From: CAXPZW01 sp964221845
GTDB lineage: Bacteria; Bacteroidota; Bacteroidia; Flavobacteriales_D; Sanyastnellaceae
NCBI GenBank assembly: GCA_964221845.1
Contig: CAXPZW010000008.1
Coordinates: 1-20,193, forward strand
Length of the DNA stretch: 20,193 nt
Reading direction: 5' to 3'
This document shows positions 14,946 through 20,193 of this stretch, in pieces (position 1 is the first letter of the stretch; each line of letters begins with the position of its first letter). The notes under the pieces are model-generated. The model ran no database searches, was not told the DNA's origin, and saw nothing but the letters and a program-made list of their open reading frames with translations. The translations under genes were made by a program, and so were the position numbers.

Positions 14946-16241
14946 ATGTGGCGATGGCTGGTGATCGGGATGAGTGTGTTGTGCGTAGGGGCACACGCAC
15001 AAAACGTGACCATCATCAACCACTACGGCGACACCACGGGGCTGGGACCCGATGCGCTGTTCTACCTCAAAGGCTCTGAGGAACACACGGTCATCGTCAA
15101 CTACTTCGAACCCGCGACCTCTGCCGAAACCCGCCGTTTGGAACAACTGGTCAGCAGCGCCACTGCGCTCTACCTCCACGAAATGACGGTCATCGACCGC
15201 GGCCAGGTGCGCTTCCGCAAACGCCGAAGCAAGGTGCTCAAGGATCTGAATCAAATCGTAACCGATGCGGTGCAGTACTACCAATACAAAGAGCTACACG
15301 CCTTCGAAGGCTTTTCTGACGAGGTGGAGGCCTTGTTGGCAGCCGTAGAGGAACTCGACCTCAGCGCCTTTGACGGGCCGGCGGATCAAGGTCTGGCCAC
15401 CCGTGAAAACATGCGCCTCCAATGGGTAGACCAACAACTGGCAGAAGTGCAAGCCATGATCAACCAAGAAGTAGGCTTGTTCTCCGCGTCCAACTTATTG
15501 GTAGCAGAACACCAAGTGACCGGCACCCTGACCGCAGAGGAACGGGCGGCCTTGTTGCGCGAGGTGGAGGCGTTTGAAACGCACGACCCGTTGGCGCCAC
15601 TCGCGCTTGAGCTGAGCCAAACCAGTGTTTCGCTGCTGGCCAGCAAAGACGAATTCGTGTTGCCCAACGCCCCGGCCGGCACACCCACCGATAAGAGCAA
15701 CGAAGCGTTTGCCGAACAGGTATTCGCCCTGCTGGAAAACAACTCGGAACAACTCCAAGACCTCCAGGCCGACATCGACGCCCTCAAACAGGCCCAGCGC
15801 ATCTCAGAAGCCGACAAGGCCCTCCAAGCACAAATCGACCAACTGCGCGCAGTGGTGAATCAACTGGTCGAAAGCAGGAGTATAGACCGCCCAGGCGCGC
15901 CTGAAATCGTACCGAACCTGCCCGGGGAAGTCACCCTGCAGTACGCCCCAGGCCAAACCCAGGTCACCCCTGCGGGACAATTCGTGATCAGCGAAGTGAT
16001 TGACTTGTTGGCGCGCAACCCACAATTGCACGTAATGATCACCGGCTACGCGGATGCCACAGGCGCTGCCAACACCAACCAACGCGTGGCCACGCAACGG
16101 GCTACAGCGGTGAGTCAAGCCTTGCGTCAAAGCGGCATTGCGCCCGAGCGCGTGGTGGTCAACCAATTTGGCGACTCCAAATCCACTGGCGCCAATCCCG
16201 AAGACCGCAAAGTGGTCATCACCTTCATCCAAGCACCGTGA
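14946..16241 (+). CDS. OmpA-family periplasmic protein with coiled coil
   Basis: A 431-residue exported protein expected to bind peptidoglycan. It has a signal peptide (1-18, ending VGAHA before Gln19) and a central region of about 300 residues, mostly helical and without a recognised domain. This includes a heptad-like coiled coil at about 262-310 (rich in Gln, Leu, Asp and Ala). The C-terminal OmpA-like domain (about 325-431) has GYADATGAANTNQRVATQRATAV, where Asp370 and Arg385 sit at the diaminopimelate-binding positions, and ends with NPEDRKVVITF. No beta-barrel is apparent, so this is a wall-bound spacer protein rather than a porin. Its TGA overlaps the GTG start of the next gene. Confidence 0.88.
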   Translation: MWRWLVIGMSVLCVGAHAQNVTIINHYGDTTGLGPDALFYLKGSEEHTVIVNYFEPATSAETRRLEQLVSSATALYLHEMTVIDRGQVRFRKRRSKVLKDLNQIVTDAVQYYQYKELHAFEGFSDEVEALLAAVEELDLSAFDGPADQGLATRENMRLQWVDQQLAEVQAMINQEVGLFSASNLLVAEHQVTGTLTAEERAALLREVEAFETHDPLAPLALELSQTSVSLLASKDEFVLPNAPAGTPTDKSNEAFAEQVFALLENNSEQLQDLQADIDALKQAQRISEADKALQAQIDQLRAVVNQLVESRSIDRPGAPEIVPNLPGEVTLQYAPGQTQVTPAGQFVISEVIDLLARNPQLHVMITGYADATGAANTNQRVATQRATAVSQALRQSGIAPERVVVNQFGDSKSTGANPEDRKVVITFIQAP

Positions 16242-16855
16242 AACTGATTTGCATCGGGCGCAACTACGCCAAGCACGCCCAAGAACTCGGCAATGCTGTG
16301 CCGGGAGAACCGCTGTTCTTTCTCAAACCCGATTCGGCCATCCTCCCCCACCGCCACCCCTTCTACATTCCCGAATGGACCAACGATGTGCATTATGAGG
16401 TGGAAGTAATTGTGCGCATTTCGCGCTTGGGCAAGTACATCCAAGAAGAATTCTCGCCGCGTTACTACACCGAGGTGGGATTGGGCATTGACTTTACCGC
16501 CCGCGACGTGCAAGCGCGCTGCAAGGAAAAAGGCCACCCGTGGGAAAAGGCCAAAGCGTTTGACGGTTCGGCGGTGGTGTCTTCGCATTTCCTGCCGCTC
16601 GACAAGCTGGGCAAGAACATCCAGGATTTGGAGTTCCGCCTTGAGAAAAACGGTGAGGTCGTCCAAACGGGCAACACGTCACTCATGCTGTTTGGGGTGG
16701 ACCATTTGGTGGCCTACACCAGCCAATTCATGACCCTGAAAATCGGAGACTTGCTCTTTACCGGAACACCAGAAGGCGTTGGACCTGTTGCTCCCGAAGA
16801 TGTGCTGGAAGGCTTCTTGGAAGACACCCCCATGTTCAGAGTGCGCATCAAGTAA
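16238..16855 (+). CDS. Fumarylacetoacetate hydrolase family protein (acylpyruvase-like)
   Basis: A short FAH-fold enzyme of 205 residues, the size of bacterial and mitochondrial acylpyruvases/oxaloacetate decarboxylases (FAHD1-like). The N-terminus starts directly with ICIGRNYAKHAQELGN. The divalent metal ligands are Glu54 and Glu56 in HYEVEVIV and Asp85 in GLGIDFTARD. The catalytic and substrate loops KAFDGSAVVS and FTGTPEGVGPV are also present. Likely substrates are small 2-keto acids, but the exact one is unknown. The start is a GTG inside a GTGA overlap with the OmpA gene stop, so translation is coupled although no functional link between the two is evident. The last eight bases overlap the convergent glycosyltransferase gene. 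Confidence 0.92.
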   Translation: MKLICIGRNYAKHAQELGNAVPGEPLFFLKPDSAILPHRHPFYIPEWTNDVHYEVEVIVRISRLGKYIQEEFSPRYYTEVGLGIDFTARDVQARCKEKGHPWEKAKAFDGSAVVSSHFLPLDKLGKNIQDLEFRLEKNGEVVQTGNTSLMLFGVDHLVAYTSQFMTLKIGDLLFTGTPEGVGPVAPEDVLEGFLEDTPMFRVRIK

Positions 16856-17594
16856 GCCGGCCCAATTGCTTGGCCACAAACTTGAACCACACCCAAGGGG
16901 TTTGCAGCAGTCGCTCTCCCCATCCAAACACATCTTGCTTCACCCTTAACTCTTCGCGGTATTGCGCCCATTTGAAGCCTTTGCTGATGCCTTGGGCTCC
17001 GGCCATGGCCACAATATTGGGGTGCACCTCACCGAGCTTTCCACGCTTCCAACAGGTGAGGTTGAAGTGGTAATCGGCCAAGATGGGAAAGCGCAAATCA
17101 AACCGCTGTGAGGCAAAAAGCGTGGCGCGGTAAAACGTACCCTGGTGATGCAAGGTGTTTTTCCAACGCAGGCGTTTGCCGTAGACCGGGGTGTGGATGT
17201 GTGGCACAAGCGGATTGCGCTTACCGGTGTAGCGCACCGCGCAGGAAAAGATGTCCAAGTTGGTGCGTTCCAGCAATTCGCGGGTGTGAGCCAGGGTTTC
17301 CGCCGCGGCCAACTGATCATCGGCGCCCAAGAACAAGAACCAGTGCCCACGGGCCTGATCGATGCCTATGTTCATGCCGTCATAGATGCCACCATCGGGA
17401 GAGGAACGCCACGCCAAGTTGAAGCGGGATTCTGCCTCCAGCAACTCCAACGTGCCGTCTGTACTGCCCGCATCAGAAACGATGACTTCGAAGCCGGTTT
17501 CGGTTTGGGCCGCCAACATGTGAAAGGCTGCCTCCAACGCTGCACAGCTGTTGAAGCTAGGAATGATCACCGAGAAGAAAGGACGCGCGCTCAC
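16848..17594 (-). CDS. Glycosyltransferase family 2
   Basis: A single-domain GT-A enzyme of 248 residues. It opens with FFSVIIPSFNSCAALEAAFHMLAAQT, followed by VIVSDAGSTDGTLELL (nucleotide binding) and SSPDGGIYDGMNIGIDQARGHWFLFLGADD. The last Asp pair is at about residues 92-93 and provides the metal site. The phrase SPDGGIYDGMN is the signature of the colanic-acid/WcaA-WcaE-like branch that adds sugars to envelope polysaccharides; the donor is unknown. There is no membrane anchor. It starts with GTG in a GTGA overlap with the stop of ftsE, so it should be translated with the division gene, and it converges on the FAH-family gene. Confidence 0.92.
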   Translation of the reverse strand: MSARPFFSVIIPSFNSCAALEAAFHMLAAQTETGFEVIVSDAGSTDGTLELLEAESRFNLAWRSSPDGGIYDGMNIGIDQARGHWFLFLGADDQLAAAETLAHTRELLERTNLDIFSCAVRYTGKRNPLVPHIHTPVYGKRLRWKNTLHHQGTFYRATLFASQRFDLRFPILADYHFNLTCWKRGKLGEVHPNIVAMAGAQGISKGFKWAQYREELRVKQDVFGWGERLLQTPWVWFKFVAKQLGRLT

Positions 17595-18298
17595 TGGGGT
17601 ACCGAGATGCGGAAATTCAGTTCATCGCTGGGACGCAGGCGACCGTCTTGACACACCAGCACGTGGGTACTGAGGCGCTTCATGTACGCGTAATCGTGGG
17701 TAGCCATGATCACGGCAGTGCCTTCCTGGCTGATTTGGTAGAGCAGCTGGAGGATGCCTTCGGTGGTCTCAGGATCGAGGTTTCCGGTGGGCTCGTCGGC
17801 CAAGATGAGTTCAGGCTGGTTCAGCAGGGCGCGTGCGATGGCCACACGTTGTTGCTCACCGCCTGAGAGTTCGTGGGGCATTTTGTAGCCCTTGGTGCCC
17901 AGCCCCACAAGTTCGAGGACTTCCTCGGCGCGGGCTTTGCGCTCGGCCTTTTTCTTCCACCCGGTGGCGCGCAGTACAAAGTCCAAGTTGGACAACACGT
18001 TACGATCACTCAGGAGTTCAAAGTCTTGGAACACAATGCCCAGCTTGCGGCGCAGGAGCGGCACTTTGCGGCGACGCAGTTTGTTGAGGTCCGTGCCGCA
18101 CACTTCTGCGGTACCCTCAATCAAGGGGATGTCTGCGTACAGGGTTTTGAGGAAGCTCGATTTGCCCGTACCGGTTTTGCCGATGAGGTAAATGAACTCA
18201 CCCGGGTGAATGGTGAGGTTCACCTGGCTGAGCACCACGTTGTCTTTGTGGCCCAGAACGCCGTCCTGGATGCGGATGATGGGGGCTGATGCTTCCAC
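17591..18298 (-). CDS. ftsE: Cell-division ABC ATPase FtsE
   Basis: The ATPase that with FtsX forms the division complex controlling septal peptidoglycan hydrolases. The 235 residues contain Walker A GKTGTGKSS (41-49 region), Q-loop FQDFELL with Gln91, signature LSGGEQQR (134-141), Walker B ILADEPTGNLD (about 155-165) and the switch His191 in ATHD. The words FQDFELL and ADEPTGNLD place it with FtsE/LolD-type ATPases; FtsE fits best because the family's YLIGKTGTGKSS form is used in Bacteroidota. I chose the GTG at 18298, immediately before the conserved start (IIRIQDGVLGH). The frame runs open to 18493, but that stretch is Pro/His/Arg-rich and not family-like. No ftsX is nearby, which is usual in this phylum. 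Confidence 0.88.
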   Translation of the reverse strand: MEASAPIIRIQDGVLGHKDNVVLSQVNLTIHPGEFIYLIGKTGTGKSSFLKTLYADIPLIEGTAEVCGTDLNKLRRRKVPLLRRKLGIVFQDFELLSDRNVLSNLDFVLRATGWKKKAERKARAEEVLELVGLGTKGYKMPHELSGGEQQRVAIARALLNQPELILADEPTGNLDPETTEGILQLLYQISQEGTAVIMATHDYAYMKRLSTHVLVCQDGRLRPSDELNFRISVPQ

Positions 18299-18433
18299 GA
18301 AATCGAAAGTAGCAAAGCCGCTGCGGGCGCTTTGGGTGGCGCGGGGGCTTTTATGAACAACTGAGTTGGGGTGGGGTTTCGTGTGGTGAGCAGGGTGTTG
18401 AGCGAGTATATGCGGCGGTTTTTCGCGCGCGCG

Positions 18434-18453
18434 TGCCCCCACCCATGGGGGCA
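18434..18453. repeat. GC hairpin in the spacer upstream of the integrase gene
   Basis: TGCCCCC (18434-18440) pairs perfectly with GGGGGCA (18447-18453) around a six-base loop, directly after ten bases of alternating CG. There is no T-run on either side, so it is not a standard terminator. Its role is unknown. Confidence 0.5.
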
Positions 18454-18508
18454 ACCGGGCCCCTACCACAAAGTTTTGCACCACCGCAAACAAAGCCGGG
18501 AGCGACCC

Positions 18509-18528
18509 GTTTATACCCGGGTAGAAAC
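18509..18528. repeat. Near-perfect 20-base palindrome upstream of the integrase gene
   Basis: GTTT and AAAC flank a central TACCCGGGTA with one unpaired position in each half, so 18 of 20 bases are symmetric. It lies 113 bases before the integrase ATG and just where base composition changes. A binding site for a dimeric regulator or a recombination/excision factor is the natural reading, but no direct evidence exists here. Confidence 0.5.
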
Positions 18529-18640
18529 GCGTATACTCGCTTCTACTCAGATTCCGCTTTTTTCAACGGATACGGCATTTTTCCACAACGTAAATAGCTA
18601 GCTGTACAAGACTCGGACGGGTGTGTCCCAAAATGCACCC

Positions 18641-19852
18641 ATGAAAGTCACATTCCGACTACGTTCACCACAGGCTCCGACCTCATCGATTACGGCTTCG
18701 ATTTACTCGCTTGGACGCAAGTTTCAATTGGCCACTGGAATCCGTGTATCCACCGCCAAATGGGACACACACAAAGAACGACTTGCTCCTCTTGAAGCTG
18801 TTGACCTTGCCACCAATAGCCAGCTCGATTCCTTCGCACAGAGACTGCTTAACGCAACAACAGAGCTGTCCAATTCAGGTGATATCTCTCTGTTGAAGTT
18901 GAAGTCTGAAATGGGGCTAAATAGTGCCCGACAGACACAAATCCAGACACAGTGCTCGCTGACCTACTTCCGAGCCTATATCGACAACAAGTGCTCGCAG
19001 TTGCAATCCACCGGTAACAAAACAGCTCCGGCCACCATTCGCAGACTAACCTCTCTTGAGAATGCTCTGGAAGTATTTCAGCACACAACTGGAGTCAAGC
19101 TCTCCTTTGATTTCTGGAATCGGAAAGGGATGGAGAAATTCGTTGCATATCGCAGTGAACAAGGACGTAAAGCCAGCACCATAGCCAGCGACCTCCGAAA
19201 CATCAAGAGCTCACTCAGACGAGCCCATGAGGAGGGTTTGCATGATAATCGCTTCTGCTACTCCCCTGCCTTCGTTGTCAAGTTCAAGAAACCAGCCCCC
19301 ATTGCACTGACCATTGATGAGGTGCGAAAGCTAAAGGCCTTCCATGCCACAGGACCGAAAGAAGCTGTTCGGGTAGCGTTCTTATTGGGGGTATATACCG
19401 GGCTGCGCAAGAGCGACTTACCTGCGTTTATTGAAGCCGTTAAAGGAAACCAGGCGCAAACTGTTACCATAACCCAACGCAAGACAGGAGAGCATCTCAC
19501 TGTGCCTGTCTCTAAATGCGTTAGGAGGCTGCTCTCTGACTACCCAGAGGGATTCAACATGCCTACCACAGACGTCATCCAAGACTACATCAAGCGAATT
19601 GCTCAGGAGGCTGGCCTTGACCGCCCAGTTCAGAGGGCTAGTACAACAGCTCCACTATACACTCTGGTCACCTTCCACACCTCTCGAAGAACGTTTGCGA
19701 CGCGGCTTTACATTGACTCAGGCCTAACAGCTCGGGAGGTCATGGCCTTCACCGGTCACAAATCAGAGACCAGCTTGCTCAGATATCTCGACCTTGATAG
19801 AAAACAAGCCGTGCTAGTGAATGCCCATAAGCTCGGTAAGCTGTTCGAATAA
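18641..19852 (+). CDS. Tyrosine recombinase/phage-type integrase
   Basis: A site-specific recombinase that inserts and excises a mobile element. The 403 residues show the Bacteroidota layout: an N-terminal arm-binding domain (about 1-90, with ATGIRVSTAKWD), a SAM-like core-binding domain (about 105-210), and a C-terminal catalytic domain. All catalytic residues are present: Arg256 in YTGLRKSDL, Lys281 in QRKTGE, His346 and Arg349 in HTSRRTFATRLY, His373 in FTGHKS, and nucleophile Tyr382 in LLRYLDLDR. The gene is intact. I chose the ATG at 18641; in-frame GTG at 18623 is possible. Base composition and codon choice are more A/T-rich than in the genes to the left, which supports horizontal origin. 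The element it serves would extend to the right, outside the window. Confidence 0.94.
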   Translation: MKVTFRLRSPQAPTSSITASIYSLGRKFQLATGIRVSTAKWDTHKERLAPLEAVDLATNSQLDSFAQRLLNATTELSNSGDISLLKLKSEMGLNSARQTQIQTQCSLTYFRAYIDNKCSQLQSTGNKTAPATIRRLTSLENALEVFQHTTGVKLSFDFWNRKGMEKFVAYRSEQGRKASTIASDLRNIKSSLRRAHEEGLHDNRFCYSPAFVVKFKKPAPIALTIDEVRKLKAFHATGPKEAVRVAFLLGVYTGLRKSDLPAFIEAVKGNQAQTVTITQRKTGEHLTVPVSKCVRRLLSDYPEGFNMPTTDVIQDYIKRIAQEAGLDRPVQRASTTAPLYTLVTFHTSRRTFATRLYIDSGLTAREVMAFTGHKSETSLLRYLDLDRKQAVLVNAHKLGKLFE

Positions 19853-19941
19853 ACAGAGGCAGTGATATGGCATTTGGCTTTGATAGAAGCCCTTAGTAAT
19901 TCACTCGGGACCTCCAGCTTGAGGCAGATGTCATGCCCAGC

Positions 19942-20193
19942 CTAAGATTTTGACTTAAAGCCATCAACGACCCATAAGATAGCTGATGCAAGGAACTGAT
20001 AGACTGCAACGCCTAGAATGAACATAAAGCCCGCTCGGAATCCATAAAACCACCAAGGTACCTCATCCTCAAACCTATATTCATCACCGCTCAGCACCTC
20101 ATATCTGAAGTGAAACGCAAGGAACCCAGAGCCCAGTGATAATATGAGGTGCAACAACCTGCTCCAACCAGAGTTGAGCCTCTTGTAGAAATT
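19942..20193 (-). CDS. Small membrane protein, N-terminus outside window
   Basis: The frame is open from the stop at 19942 to the window edge, giving at least 83 residues; the true start lies to the right. A TTG at 20157 is in frame, but the upstream translation (FYKRLNSGWSRL) looks like genuine protein and continues smoothly, so the TTG is not needed. Two hydrophobic helices are visible, about LLHLILSLGSGFLAFHF and FMFILGVAVYQFLASAILWVV, separated by an acidic segment with WWFYGFRAG, and a short Lys/Ser tail follows. I do not recognise the family. It is transcribed toward the integrase gene, with 89 bases between the stops, and has the same A/T-richer composition, so it is likely cargo of the same element. 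Confidence 0.6.
   Translation of the reverse strand, partial: NFYKRLNSGWSRLLHLILSLGSGFLAFHFRYEVLSGDEYRFEDEVPWWFYGFRAGFMFILGVAVYQFLASAILWVVDGFKSKS

Larger units (their letters stand above)
18299..18640. other. 342-base spacer between ftsE and the integrase gene
   Basis: The left two thirds are GC-rich and chromosome-like; from about 18480 the sequence turns more A/T-rich. It contains a run of alternating CG (18424-18433), a hairpin (18434-18453), and a 20-base imperfect palindrome (18509-18528). No tRNA, no consensus TAnnTTTG element for the integrase and no credible ORF were seen. It is where an attachment site of the putative element would be expected. Confidence 0.5.

Noticed and set aside
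18299..18493. 65-residue upstream extension of FtsE
   Set aside because: The extension is rich in Pro, His and Arg and unlike any FtsE, and the family homology begins exactly at the GTG at 18298.
18360..18640. tRNA or tRNA 3' fragment as integration target next to the integrase
   Set aside because: I looked for a T-loop and acceptor-stem pattern ending in CCA and found none; the only structures are simple hairpins and palindromes.
1..20193. CRISPR array or other regularly spaced direct repeats
   Set aside because: No repeated unit with regular spacers was seen on reading through the window; the only repetitive coding stretches are linkers.

Overview
The window looks like a piece of a moderately GC-rich chromosome from a member of the Bacteroidota, probably of the Flavobacteriia/Cytophagia type. 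The reasons are: a fused DAHP synthase/chorismate mutase of the Bacteroidota architecture; a TPR-PD40-OmpA envelope protein of the PorE/T9SS-associated kind; an integrase of the Bacteroidota SAM-like type; and several exact TAnnTTTG promoter -7 elements, the consensus of the Bacteroidota housekeeping sigma factor. No rRNA, tRNA, CRISPR array or IS element was found.

Layout. 1-797 is the C-terminal part of an RND/MMPL exporter, followed on the same strand by a Tat-exported glycosylasparaginase (833-1873). A small pseudo-receiver-like protein converges on it (1857-2177). A plus-strand pair encodes a UbiA prenyltransferase (2340-3290) and DAHP synthase/chorismate mutase (3292-4383), one base apart. 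It meets a minus-strand pair, a DnaQ-type exonuclease (5459-6313) and a GT4 glycosyltransferase (4363-5499). Next on the minus strand are the PD40/OmpA lipid- or wall-associated envelope protein (6494-8629) with its own promoter and terminator, and a dihydrolipoamide acyltransferase E2 (8714-10057) with a good promoter. Then comes a tight minus-strand set: substrate-binding protein, FecCD permease, RecR, and a large GT2 fused to a degenerate sugar-phosphotransferase-like tail (14855 down to 10134). A plus-strand pair, OmpA-like protein (14946-16241) and FAH-family hydrolase (16238-16855), converges on a minus-strand pair, FtsE (17591-18298) and GT2 (16848-17594).

From about 18480 rightward the sequence becomes visibly richer in A/T and the gene style changes: a complete tyrosine recombinase (18641-19852) and a small membrane protein cut off by the window edge. 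This is best read as the left end of an integrated mobile element, most of which lies outside the window.

The chromosomal part is very compact. Four gene pairs overlap by exactly 4 bases (ATGA or GTGA), all three convergent pairs overlap at their 3' ends, and some promoters sit so close to the start codon that leaderless mRNAs are expected. Functionally it is mostly housekeeping and envelope biology: glycan synthesis (three glycosyltransferases), wall-anchored OmpA proteins, metal-chelate or cofactor uptake, aromatic amino acid synthesis, and DNA repair. I saw no clear new multi-gene system. The most unusual items are the glycosyltransferase fusion with a catalytically eroded tail, the leaderless promoter arrangement, and the integrase-side boundary with its near-perfect palindrome.
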